Positions 34,257 to 42,162 of a DNA stretch of 64,000 nucleotides are shown piece by piece. This DNA comes from Clostridia bacterium (GTDB lineage: Bacteria; Bacillota_A; Clostridia; Christensenellales; Aristaeellaceae): contig JAFWUC010000064.1 in the NCBI GenBank assembly GCA_017518705.1, positions 7,834 through 71,833 on the forward strand. The letters are read 5' to 3'. The notes under the pieces are model-generated. The model was not told the DNA's origin, made no database searches, and saw only the letters and a list, made by a program, of their open reading frames with translations. Made by a program: the position numbers and the translations under genes. The number at the start of each line of letters is the position of its first letter. The stretch's first letter is position 1.

Positions 34257-36575
34257 ATGACCACAGCTGAAAAGATCGTTAAAAAAGCAAGTCAGAAAGT
34301 GGCCGAAAGGCATTTTGTAAGCCTTAAGGACGCGGACAGGCATATGATCGACCGGGCGATAGCCGAAAGCGTACTGGAGGAGATAGGCGGCGTATGGGCG
34401 AAAAGCCAGAAGGCGACCCTGAAGGGGCGGCACGCGGCGTACATCTCCGCCGAGTACCTGACCGGTCGGGCGATAAGCAACAACCTGCTGGCGCTGGGCG
34501 CGCTTGACGAGGTGCGTTCCCTGCTCTCAAAGGCGGGGGCGAGCCCCGACGCCCTTGAGGAGGAAGAGGATTCCGCCCTGGGCAACGGCGGGCTCGGACG
34601 CCTGGCGGCGTGCTTTCTGGATTCCGCGGCGACGCTCGCTCTGCCCGTGATGGGCTATGGCCTCAAGTACCGCTACGGCCTGTTCAAACAGGGAATAAAG
34701 GACTTCCGCCAGACGGAGGAGGCGGACGACTGGACCCGCTTCTCCGACAACTGGACCGTCAGACGGGAAGAGCTGGCGGTGACGGTGGAGATGAAGGGCC
34801 AGACGGTGATCGCGGTGCCCTACGACATGCCCGTGATCGGCTACGGCGGGGAGTACGTGGCTACCCTGCGCCTGTGGCAGACCGAGAGCCCCGTGCAGTT
34901 CGATTTCACCCTTTTCAACGACTACAAATACGACGAGGCGTCAGAAAAGAAGAACCGCGCCGAAGACATCACCAAGGTGCTGTACCCCAACGACTGGACC
35001 CGCGAAGGGCGGCTGCTGCGCCTTAAGCAGGAATACGTGCTGTCCAGCGCTTCCATGCAGGACATCCTGAGGAGCTTTGAGGAAAAAAAGCTTTCCTTCC
35101 ACGCCCTGCCCAGATACATCGCCTGCCAGCTCAACGACACCCATCCGGTGCTGGCGATACCGGAGCTCATCCGCCTGCTCATAAAGCGGGGCGTCAGCTT
35201 CCGCTCTGCCAAAAACGCTGCGAAACAGGTGTTCGCTTTCACCAACCACACCGTCATGCCCGAAGCGCTGGAAAAGTGGGACATGGACCTGGTGAGTGAC
35301 GTGAGCGAGGAGATCGCGGACATATTAAGGCGCCTGGACGCTTCCGCGAAGCGCGAAACGGGCTTGCGTCTCATAAAAGGCGACAGGATCCACATGGCGG
35401 ACACAGCGGTGTACATGTCTTTTGCCGCGAACGGCGTGGCAAAGATCCACTCCGAGCTGGTCAAGACGCTTCTGTTCCCCGACTGGTACAGGTTTTATCC
35501 CGAGCGCTTCCAGAACAAGACCAACGGCGTGACTCCCAGGCGCTGGCTGGCGCTGTGCGACAGGGAACTGTGCGCCCTGCTTGGGAAGTATACCGATAAG
35601 GACTTCGTGAAGGACCTGGACGCGCTGAAAGATATTTCACCCACGCAGGAGCTGGCGGACGAACTCAGTCAGGTCAAGGCGGTCAAGCGGGAAGAATTCC
35701 GCCTGTGGCTCAAGCATACTACCGGGCAGGAGATCCCGGAAGGCTTCGTTATCGACGCGCAGGTCAAGCGCCTGCACGAGTATAAACGGCAGCTGCTGAA
35801 CGCCCTTTCCGTGTACGACATGTACATGGACATGAAGGAAGGCAAACTGAGCGGGCTGCCGCCCATGGCGTTCGTGTTCGCGGGCAAGGCGGCGCCGGGT
35901 TACGCCCGGGCGAAAGCGGTCATCAGGTACGTCAACCTGCTGGCGGACAGGATAAACAACGACCCCGACGTGAACGGCAGGATGCGCGTGCTGTTCGTGC
36001 CCAACTACAACTGCTCGGTGGCGGAAAAACTGATCCCCGCCGCGGATTTCTCCGAGCAGATATCCCCTGCGGGCACCGAAGCCAGCGGCACGGGCAACAT
36101 GAAGTTCATGATAAACGGCGCGGTCACCGTGGGCACCTGGGACGGCGCAAACATCGAGATAGCCCAGGCGGCGGGCGAGGAGAACGAGTATATATTCGGC
36201 GCCCGCATCGAGGAACTGGACGGGATAAGGGAGACCTACGACCCCAAACAGATCTACGGGTCCGACGCGCGCGTAAAGCGGGCGGTGGACAGCCTGACGG
36301 ATGCCGGCTTCCCGGATGAGGACGGGACTCTCAGCGAGCTTAAGGACAGCCTGCTCATCGGCGCGTCCTGGCACAGACCGGACCAGTATTTCCTGCTCAA
36401 GGACTTTGAGAGCTACCGTGAGGCGCGCTTAAAGGCGTACCGGGAGTACGCTTCGGACCCCGCGGCGTTCCGTATGAAGGCGCTTAAGAACGTGCTTTCC
36501 TGCGGCGTGTTCTCATCCGACCGCACTATACGGCAGTACGCTGACGAGATCTGGAACATAAAGAAGGTAAAATGA
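34257..36575 (+). CDS. glgP: Glycogen/alpha-glucan phosphorylase
   Basis: 772 residues from the ATG at 34257 (GGAGGG eight bases upstream). Codons further upstream overlap the SRP RNA and are not coding. GT35 motifs are present: HAAYISAEYLTGRAISNN and NGGLGRLAACFLDS near the N-terminus, and the PLP-lysine region EASGTGNMKFMINGAVTVG with the Lys in GNMKF. It releases glucose-1-phosphate from glycogen or maltodextrin in the cytoplasm. No other glycogen genes lie nearby. The stop overlaps the hflX start by four bases, so the two are cotranscribed. Confidence 0.95.
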   Translation: MTTAEKIVKKASQKVAERHFVSLKDADRHMIDRAIAESVLEEIGGVWAKSQKATLKGRHAAYISAEYLTGRAISNNLLALGALDEVRSLLSKAGASPDALEEEEDSALGNGGLGRLAACFLDSAATLALPVMGYGLKYRYGLFKQGIKDFRQTEEADDWTRFSDNWTVRREELAVTVEMKGQTVIAVPYDMPVIGYGGEYVATLRLWQTESPVQFDFTLFNDYKYDEASEKKNRAEDITKVLYPNDWTREGRLLRLKQEYVLSSASMQDILRSFEEKKLSFHALPRYIACQLNDTHPVLAIPELIRLLIKRGVSFRSAKNAAKQVFAFTNHTVMPEALEKWDMDLVSDVSEEIADILRRLDASAKRETGLRLIKGDRIHMADTAVYMSFAANGVAKIHSELVKTLLFPDWYRFYPERFQNKTNGVTPRRWLALCDRELCALLGKYTDKDFVKDLDALKDISPTQELADELSQVKAVKREEFRLWLKHTTGQEIPEGFVIDAQVKRLHEYKRQLLNALSVYDMYMDMKEGKLSGLPPMAFVFAGKAAPGYARAKAVIRYVNLLADRINNDPDVNGRMRVLFVPNYNCSVAEKLIPAADFSEQISPAGTEASGTGNMKFMINGAVTVGTWDGANIEIAQAAGEENEYIFGARIEELDGIRETYDPKQIYGSDARVKRAVDSLTDAGFPDEDGTLSELKDSLLIGASWHRPDQYFLLKDFESYREARLKAYREYASDPAAFRMKALKNVLSCGVFSSDRTIRQYADEIWNIKKVK

Positions 36576-38335
36576 TACACGGAAACACACAGGGCATAAG
36601 GGACAGCGTCCTTAATGAAATGGACAGGCTCTACGACATACAGTTCGACCGGAGCCTGTTCCTTCCCGAGCGCCTGCTGGGCATGCTGGTCAGCTTCACC
36701 ACCCAGCTGAACCGGGAGATAATGGTGTACCTGGACCGCAACGGCGAGGTGCTGGAAGTGGCGGTGGGCTCCATCTCCCAGGTGGGGCTGACCCAGATGC
36801 ACTTAAGGCGCAACTTCGACAGGCTCACGGGCTTCAGGTGCATCCACACCCATCCCGGCGGGAACGCGCGCCTGTCCACGGTGGACATACAGGCGTTAAG
36901 GCTCCTGCGCTTCGACGCCATGTGCGCCATGGGCGTGGAAGACGGCGTGTGCACGGGCATAACCGCCGCGTTCCTGGGGGACAAGGAGTACGGCCAGCTT
37001 TCGGTGAACGTGCTGGGTCCCGTGAAGCCAGGGCGGTTGGACCACCGCGCGTGGCTCAAGGAGATCGAATTAAGCGAAGAGCGCGTGCAGAAGGCCATAG
37101 AAGAGGGCGGCATAACCCAGGAAGCGGAGCGGGTGATGCTGATCTCCATCGACAGCGAGGACAGCTTGAACGAGCTGGCGGCGCTGGCGGACACGGCGGG
37201 AGCGGTGATCGTCTCCCGCGAGACCCAGAAACTGTCCCACCCCGACACTGCCACGTTCATCGGCAGCGGCAAGGCGGCGGAACTGGCGCTCTCCTGCCAG
37301 ACGCTGGAGGTGGACCTGGCCATCGCGGACGGGGAACTCACCGCCTCACAGCAGAAGAACCTGGAAAACGCGCTGGGCGTCCGGGTCATAGACCGCACCA
37401 GCCTCATACTCGACATATTCGCCAAGCGCGCCGCCACCAGCGAAGGCAAACTGCAGGTGGAACTGGCGCAGTTAAAGTACCGGCTGCCCCGGCTGGCGGG
37501 CTCCTCCGAGGCGCTCTCCCGTCTGGGCGGCGGCATAGGCACCAGGGGCCCCGGCGAAACGCGGCTTGAAAGTGACCGCCGGCACATCAGGAGCCGCATA
37601 GACGAGCTTTCCGGCAAGCTTAAGCAGCTTCAGACCCAGCGGGACCTGCGCAGGAAACGCCGCAGCAAGGACGAGTCGGTCACCGTGGCGCTGGTGGGCT
37701 ACACCAACGCGGGCAAAAGCACGCTGTTGAATGCCTTGAGCGGCGCGGACGTGTTCGTTGAGGACAAGCTGTTCGCCACGCTGGACCCGGTCACCCGCCG
37801 GGTTGAACTGCCGGACAACCGCGTCTGCGACGTGGTGGACACGGTGGGCTTCATAAACAAGCTGCCCCACTCGCTGGTGGAGGCGTTCAAAAGCACGCTG
37901 GAGGAAGCGGTGAGCGCCGACCTGCTTTTGATAGTGAACGACCTGTCTTCGCCCTTCGCCGCCAAACAGAGGCAGGTGGTGGGGGAGGTGCTCGCCTCCC
38001 TGGGCGCGCAGGACAAGCCCGTGATAGAGGTCTACAACAAGTCCGACGCGCTGAAAGCCCCCGCGCTGGAGCTGGACGGGGACGGCGTGGTCATTTCCGC
38101 CCTCAACAAAGAGGGGCTCGATACGCTCAGGCAGCGCATCAGTGACGAGATCGCCAAGCTGCGCCACTACGCGGAGATACTCGTGCCGTATTCAAAGGGC
38201 GGGGCGCTCAACATGATACATTCAAAGGGCCAGGTGGAAAGCGAGGAGTACACCGCCGAAGGCACGCTGGTAAAGTGCTGGCTGGACGCGGTCTCTTACG
38301 CCCGGGTGCTGAAGGAGCTCAATCAGGATGGCTGA
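36572..38335 (+). CDS. hflX: HflX GTPase with N-terminal JAMM/RadC-like domain
   Basis: 587 residues, against about 400-430 for typical HflX. Residues 190-587 are canonical: GSGKAAEL, VIDRTSLILDIFAKRA, GGGIGTRGPGE (319-329) and the GTPase G1 GYTNAGKS (376-383). HflX binds and splits stalled or hibernating ribosomes. The extra N-terminal 185 residues include REIMVYLDRNGEVLEVAVGS and CIHTHPGGNARLSTVD. These match the JAMM metal motif E...HxHx7SxxD with Glu49, His92, His94, Ser102 and Asp105, most like RadC. The extension is in frame with the glgP overlap as its start and has normal codon use, so it is part of the protein. Confidence 0.92.
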   Translation: MIHGNTQGIRDSVLNEMDRLYDIQFDRSLFLPERLLGMLVSFTTQLNREIMVYLDRNGEVLEVAVGSISQVGLTQMHLRRNFDRLTGFRCIHTHPGGNARLSTVDIQALRLLRFDAMCAMGVEDGVCTGITAAFLGDKEYGQLSVNVLGPVKPGRLDHRAWLKEIELSEERVQKAIEEGGITQEAERVMLISIDSEDSLNELAALADTAGAVIVSRETQKLSHPDTATFIGSGKAAELALSCQTLEVDLAIADGELTASQQKNLENALGVRVIDRTSLILDIFAKRAATSEGKLQVELAQLKYRLPRLAGSSEALSRLGGGIGTRGPGETRLESDRRHIRSRIDELSGKLKQLQTQRDLRRKRRSKDESVTVALVGYTNAGKSTLLNALSGADVFVEDKLFATLDPVTRRVELPDNRVCDVVDTVGFINKLPHSLVEAFKSTLEEAVSADLLLIVNDLSSPFAAKQRQVVGEVLASLGAQDKPVIEVYNKSDALKAPALELDGDGVVISALNKEGLDTLRQRISDEIAKLRHYAEILVPYSKGGALNMIHSKGQVESEEYTAEGTLVKCWLDAVSYARVLKELNQDG

Positions 38336-39443
38336 CCTGCACTCATACATGGAAGAAAAGGGCCGGACGACCCTGCTGGCTGCGCCTTTCAACGGAGTGG
38401 ACAGCCTGATCTATGCCCAGCTGGCATATATAGAGTACGACAAAGCGGTCCGTGACCTGCCCTGCGCCCTGAGCGAGCTGGGCGAAAAGGTGGATTACGG
38501 CGTAAGGGAGGACGACAACCGGCGCCTGCTGCACCTGGCCGCGTCGCTGCCCCGGTTCAGGGACAGCCGCGCGCTGTGGTACGCGGACGAGTTTTCCGAA
38601 AGCGAGACCAAGCAGTTTTCGGCGGTCACCTTCCTGCTGCCGGACGGCACCGCGTATATCTCCTTCCGGGGCACCGACTCCACGATAGTGGGCTGGAAGG
38701 AAGACTTTATGCTCACTTTCACCAATCCCGTGCCCGCCCAGGCCAGGAGCGTCGAGTACCTGAACCGGGTGGCCCGGCATATAAACGCGCCCCTGCGGGT
38801 GGGCGGCCACTCCAAGGGCGGGAACCTGGCGGTGTACGCCGCCGCTTTCTGCGACGAGGACATCCAGAGGCGCATCGTCGGGGTGTATTCCCACGACGGT
38901 CCCGGCTTTGACGAGGACATGCTGGCGCTGAAAGGCTACCGGGCCATAAAGGAACGGATAAGGCGCTTTATCCCCGTGTCCAGCATGGTGGGCATGATGA
39001 TGGAGCAGGACACCGCCGCCACGGTGGTGGACTCCAGCGCCCAGGGGCTTATGCAGCACAATCCGTACACCTGGCGCATACGGGACGGCGAGTTCGTGAC
39101 CTGCGACCGGCTGGGTTTTGCGGGGCTGATGATAAGCCGGGGGCAGAAGGAGTGGTTCAGGCGCATGAGCGAGGAAAAGCGCCATTACATGACCGACACG
39201 CTGTTCGACATCCTTTCCGCCGCCAACCCCCGCACCCTGCAGGACCTGACCCGGGACAAAAGCGCGCTGCTCAAAAGCGCCGCGGCGCTGGTTAAGCTGC
39301 CCCCGGAGGACAGAAAGGAAATGTGGGAGATCGCCAAGACCTTCGTGTACTGCCTGTATCAGGGCAGCGGCTACGCCATCAAGACCCGCCTGGACGAAAT
39401 GAATAAAAAGGCGGAGGAGCTGCTCGGGAGAAAAGAGGAATAA
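38328..39443 (+). CDS. DUF2974 (Mbeg1-like) alpha/beta-hydrolase
   Basis: 371 residues; starts inside the last eight bases of hflX. The family core is clear: FNGVDSLIYAQLAYIEYD near the N-terminus, TAYISFRGTDSTIVGWKEDF, the nucleophile elbow VGGHSKGGNLAVYAA (Ser in GHSKG) and SHDGPGFD. These lipase-like hydrolases are widespread in Firmicutes and are mostly cytoplasmic; the substrate is unknown. The operon order glgP-hflX-DUF2974 is tight but functionally mixed. Confidence 0.9.
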   Translation: MADLHSYMEEKGRTTLLAAPFNGVDSLIYAQLAYIEYDKAVRDLPCALSELGEKVDYGVREDDNRRLLHLAASLPRFRDSRALWYADEFSESETKQFSAVTFLLPDGTAYISFRGTDSTIVGWKEDFMLTFTNPVPAQARSVEYLNRVARHINAPLRVGGHSKGGNLAVYAAAFCDEDIQRRIVGVYSHDGPGFDEDMLALKGYRAIKERIRRFIPVSSMVGMMMEQDTAATVVDSSAQGLMQHNPYTWRIRDGEFVTCDRLGFAGLMISRGQKEWFRRMSEEKRHYMTDTLFDILSAANPRTLQDLTRDKSALLKSAAALVKLPPEDRKEMWEIAKTFVYCLYQGSGYAIKTRLDEMNKKAEELLGRKEE

Positions 39444-39456
39444 GACCCGGAAAACA

Positions 39457-39489
39457 CACCGCCCGATCCCGTAAAGGGGTCGGGCGGTG
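39457..39489. terminator. Strong hairpin after the DUF2974 gene
   Basis: A 14-bp stem (CACCGCCCGATCCC with GGGGTCGGGCGGTG, one G-U pair) with loop GTAAA. No T tract follows on the plus strand; TGTTTTCC follows on the minus strand. The 84 bases after it, to 39573, are AT-rich with no gene seen. Confidence 0.55.
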
Positions 39490-39573
39490 CATGTATGCTA
39501 CAATACTTCTCTTACAGCCAAACAAGATAATAATAAAACCATTTCGCAGAATTCGTTCTGTATAAAACGCCTT

Positions 39574-39811
39574 TCATGCGTTGTTGTCCCGTTCATACAC
39601 GCCTTTGGATGTTTGAGAGAGATTTGCTACTTTCTCAAATAATTCAAGTGATGCAACGTTTTCTGTGGCATACTTGAAAATATCCGCTTTCGGTACGGAA
39701 TCATCGCCTCCGGAAAAAATTGTGGGAGCTATTAAATCACAGCCTGATAAAGACAGACAGCAAGCAGATAGCAATAGGACAATAAGAGTCTTTTTGCTCT
39801 GCTTATTTCAT
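39574..39811 (-). pseudogene. Small lipoprotein gene with start codon out of frame
   Basis: The frame encodes KQSKKTLIVLLLSACCLSLSGC, a textbook lipoprotein signal with lipobox LSGC, then about 52 residues to a TGA. No ATG lies in frame. An ATG at 39811 with a GGAGAG site reads ATG AAA TAA; removing one T gives MKKQSKKTLIV and the full lipoprotein (about 77 residues). So a one-base insertion seems to have separated start and body. The mature part is short and unrecognised. It lies in an AT-rich island with two other small genes. Confidence 0.6.
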
Positions 39812-39834
39812 AGCTCTCCAATAGTTTTTTGTGG

Positions 39835-40233
39835 TCATTCTCCGCTTGTCACATAATAGGCTATTCCGTTGGCGTCGCACCACGATTTGACGGCACTAAG
39901 ATAGTAATTATCCTCGAACCGCCAGTAGTCCGATAGGCGGATACCGCCGTCATCGAATACTTTCCAGAATTTGTGCCAGAACTGTTTATCGGTCAGACTT
40001 CTGAACTTCGCGGATATGCTCTTGTCGTTCAGATATTCCACATATGCCCTTTGTACATCGACACGTCGAACTCTTGGGAAATCTACCAGAGTTTCTCGGA
40101 GAACAGCTGACGGTATTTCATCATCGGGAGAGTAAAACTCAAATGTTTCCGGGTCGAACAAAGCCGAAGAGCTCTCTTCTATAGGCAACCCTTTTGCCAA
40201 TGCAACAATTGCCGGCGTTAGTTTCAGAATCAT
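39835..40233 (-). CDS. UPF0158-like small protein
   Basis: 132 residues from the ATG at 40233 (GGTGGA upstream). The pattern LFDPETFEFYSPDDEIP, then RAYVEYLNDKSISAKFRSLT, FWHKFWKVFDDGG and a final WCDANGIAY is like the UPF0158 family, small acidic proteins of unknown role that are often found as orphan genes beside toxin loci. No signal peptide. AT-rich codon use unlike the flanking GC-rich genes. I infer an orphan immunity or accessory role, without direct proof. Confidence 0.6.
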   Translation of the reverse strand: MILKLTPAIVALAKGLPIEESSSALFDPETFEFYSPDDEIPSAVLRETLVDFPRVRRVDVQRAYVEYLNDKSISAKFRSLTDKQFWHKFWKVFDDGGIRLSDYWRFEDNYYLSAVKSWCDANGIAYYVTSGE

Positions 40234-40296
40234 ACAGTCCACCAATTTACCCGTTTTTGTGTATTACAGGCTGCCAATTGTCAGTCTGTCAAAACG

Positions 40297-40749
40297 TTAA
40301 TGGTCACAAGGTTTATCCAAAACCCATGGTATTCTGCCGGTGAACTCAAGCCAAATCAAAGGCTTTGGTAATTGATGCTCCGGCAACGGGAACTTCTTAT
40401 GAAAGAAAGCCCAAAAGTGAGGCGCAATTTCATAATCCGAATCATCGTTATCTTCAAGTTCTTTACCTAAGCTGTCGTTATCAAGCACATTGCCGCATAC
40501 ATAATAGAACCCATTATATACAACTGTCATTTCCGGAGTTGCGTTGAGTGCAGATAATTCTTCAGCTTTTTTTATGTCAACACCTATACTATCAAAAAAG
40601 GATTTGACCGGATCGGGCAATTTATCGACAGCATTGACATAATTGACACAGTCATCGCAGGGACAATCTATTATGCCGTCTTCTAAATAGAACTGCCTCG
40701 TCTTTTCAACGTCTATATCAACTTTCTGATGCCCGAATTCAAATATCAT
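40297..40749 (-). CDS. Small CxCxxC protein, possible orphan immunity protein
   Basis: 150 residues. The motif IDCPCDDCVNYVNAVDKLP has Cys29, Cys31 and Cys34, followed by VKSFFDSIGVDIKKAEEL and VVYNGFYYVCGNVL. Proteins with this CxCxxC-(x)20-GIDxxK layout recur as small solitary genes or beside polymorphic toxins, but I cannot name the family. It is cytoplasmic (no signal). It is AT-rich and adjacent to the UPF0158-like gene, which points to acquired DNA. Confidence 0.6.
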   Translation of the reverse strand: MIFEFGHQKVDIDVEKTRQFYLEDGIIDCPCDDCVNYVNAVDKLPDPVKSFFDSIGVDIKKAEELSALNATPEMTVVYNGFYYVCGNVLDNDSLGKELEDNDDSDYEIAPHFWAFFHKKFPLPEHQLPKPLIWLEFTGRIPWVLDKPCDH

Positions 40750-40752
40750 GCG

Positions 40753-41673
40753 TTATACCTCAACAAACTCTCTAAGCGCGTCGGTGAGCTTTTCGATGTT
40801 CTCGGGAGAGGCGACGGTGTCGCGCTTGGTGTGGATGCGGGGAGTGTAATAACCCACACCTTTTTTGTACAGGCAGGCGGCTATGCCCACGCTTTTGTCA
40901 AAGCTCTTGTGGTCGCTGTTCATGTTTGCCTTGGCGGCGGGGAACACCTTGCCGCCTTTGTTTTCCAGCGCGGCTTTCAGGGCGGGGAAACGGGGATCGC
41001 CGATCGCTGCGTCCGACGCGCCGGCGATGAACGTGTCGCCGTTGCCCACGCAGTCCAGGTTGACTATCAGGGTGTTCGCTTTTATGTCCGCATGGGCGGC
41101 GGCGAAGGCCTTGGAGCCCTTTTTGCCCCTTTCCTCGTTGTCGAAGAGTATGAAGGCGGCGGACGGGTCGCCGGAAAGCTTGGCTGCCAGCGTGAGCACC
41201 GCGGCGGTGCCGGAGGTGTTGTCGTTTCGGTTGCGGGTGTTCGCGGGGCCATGGAAGAGCAGCACGAACAGGCCGAAGTAGACCAGGGCGTACACGGCCA
41301 GGTACACTGACCTCCCTTCCGTGCCTTCCAGACCGGTCAGTTTCCTTACGGCGATGCCTGCCAGTATGGCCGCTGCCAGCATGACGAATATTATACCGAA
41401 TATGTACACGTATTGGAGCACCCTGTTGGTGGGCAGCATGAGGTTGGGCAGCAGCCCGCGCCGGGGAGTGTCGTAATGGGCGGTAAACACGGTCTTCGCG
41501 CTTTCGGGGTCGCCGATCACCACGTTGTTGTGCCCGCCGCTTTCCTGCACGGTCGCGGCGGACCGGCCTGACAGTTTGGCTTCGCCCAAAGCGTACTCGC
41601 GGAAAGCCTGTTTCTGCGCCTCGGAATTGCGGATGGGGAAGCGGGAATCTATGTCGTTTAAATAGTCTTTCAT
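40753..41673 (-). CDS. M28-family peptidase with membrane insertion
   Basis: 306 residues from the ATG at 41673 (GGAGGC upstream). Zinc-peptidase motifs are present: VFTAHYDTP (His66, Asp68), NDNTSGTAAVL (Asp151), FDNEERGKKG (Glu180/181), NLDCVGNGD (Asp207) and a late HTKRDT. Two hydrophobic segments (about 84-110 and 123-143) lie between the first and second metal ligands, so the enzyme is membrane-bound with its catalytic parts on the same side. It probably acts as an aminopeptidase. Its promoter lies at 41699-41727. Confidence 0.87.
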   Translation of the reverse strand: MKDYLNDIDSRFPIRNSEAQKQAFREYALGEAKLSGRSAATVQESGGHNNVVIGDPESAKTVFTAHYDTPRRGLLPNLMLPTNRVLQYVYIFGIIFVMLAAAILAGIAVRKLTGLEGTEGRSVYLAVYALVYFGLFVLLFHGPANTRNRNDNTSGTAAVLTLAAKLSGDPSAAFILFDNEERGKKGSKAFAAAHADIKANTLIVNLDCVGNGDTFIAGASDAAIGDPRFPALKAALENKGGKVFPAAKANMNSDHKSFDKSVGIAACLYKKGVGYYTPRIHTKRDTVASPENIEKLTDALREFVEV

Positions 41674-41698
41674 CGTTTGCCTCCTGTTTTGTACGCCT

Positions 41699-41727
41699 AT
41701 TGTAGCATCACGCCGGGCAGAATTCAA
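41699..41727 (-). promoter_or_regulatory. Promoter of the M28 peptidase gene
   Basis: On the minus strand: TTGAAT, 17-bp spacer, TACAAT, 26 bases before the start codon. Confidence 0.7.
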
Positions 41728-41748
41728 TATAAAGTTGCGTCAGGCCTA

Positions 41749-41777
41749 TTGACAGGGCGGGCGCGCGGGGATATAAT
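41749..41777 (+). promoter_or_regulatory. Promoter of the metal-resistance operon
   Basis: TTGACA (41749-41754), 17-bp spacer, TATAAT (41772-41777); a near-consensus promoter overlapped by an ArsR/SmtB-type operator. Confidence 0.9.
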
Positions 41778-41795
41778 ATGAACAGTCATTCATAT
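41776..41795. promoter_or_regulatory. SmtB/ArsR-type operator
   Basis: Perfect inverted repeat ATATGAA-cagtca-TTCATAT. It has the 12-2-12 form of SmtB/ZiaR operators and covers the end of the -10 box and the start site, so bound repressor would block transcription until metal binds. Confidence 0.8.
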
Positions 41796-41811
41796 GAACG
41801 GAGGGTCATAT

Positions 41812-42162
41812 ATGCACGACCACAGCGCGCTGCTGGAAAAGATGCGCTCCCACGCGCCCGACGAGGACAGGATACTCGCTCTGGCGGGGCTGTTCAAGGT
41901 GTTCGGCGACCCCACGCGGGTGAGGATACTCTACGCCCTGAGCGAAAGCGAGATGTGTGTGTGCGCGATCGGGGAGTATCTGGGCATGGATCAGTCCGCG
42001 GTGAGCCACCAGCTCAAGGTATTAAAACAGAACCGGCTGGTCAAAAACCGGCGGGAAGGCAAGACGGTGTATTATTCACTGGCGGACAGGCACGTGCAGG
42101 GCATTATAACCCAGGGCTACGAGCACGTAACGGAGGAGACGGAAGATGAAACTGTTAAGTGA
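41812..42162 (+). CDS. ArsR/SmtB-family metal-sensing repressor
   Basis: 116 residues from the ATG at 41812 (GGAGGG upstream). The winged helix contains LFKVFGDPTRVRILYAL, the metal motif region SEMCVCAIGEYL (ELCVCD-like) and the recognition helix DQSAVSHQLKVLK. The N-terminal MHDHSALLEKM histidines and the C-terminal QGYEHVTEE tail may add alpha-5-type Zn ligands. It should repress itself and the P-type ATPase, whose start overlaps this gene by 17 bases, through the operator at 41776-41795. Confidence 0.93.
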   Translation: MHDHSALLEKMRSHAPDEDRILALAGLFKVFGDPTRVRILYALSESEMCVCAIGEYLGMDQSAVSHQLKVLKQNRLVKNRREGKTVYYSLADRHVQGIITQGYEHVTEETEDETVK

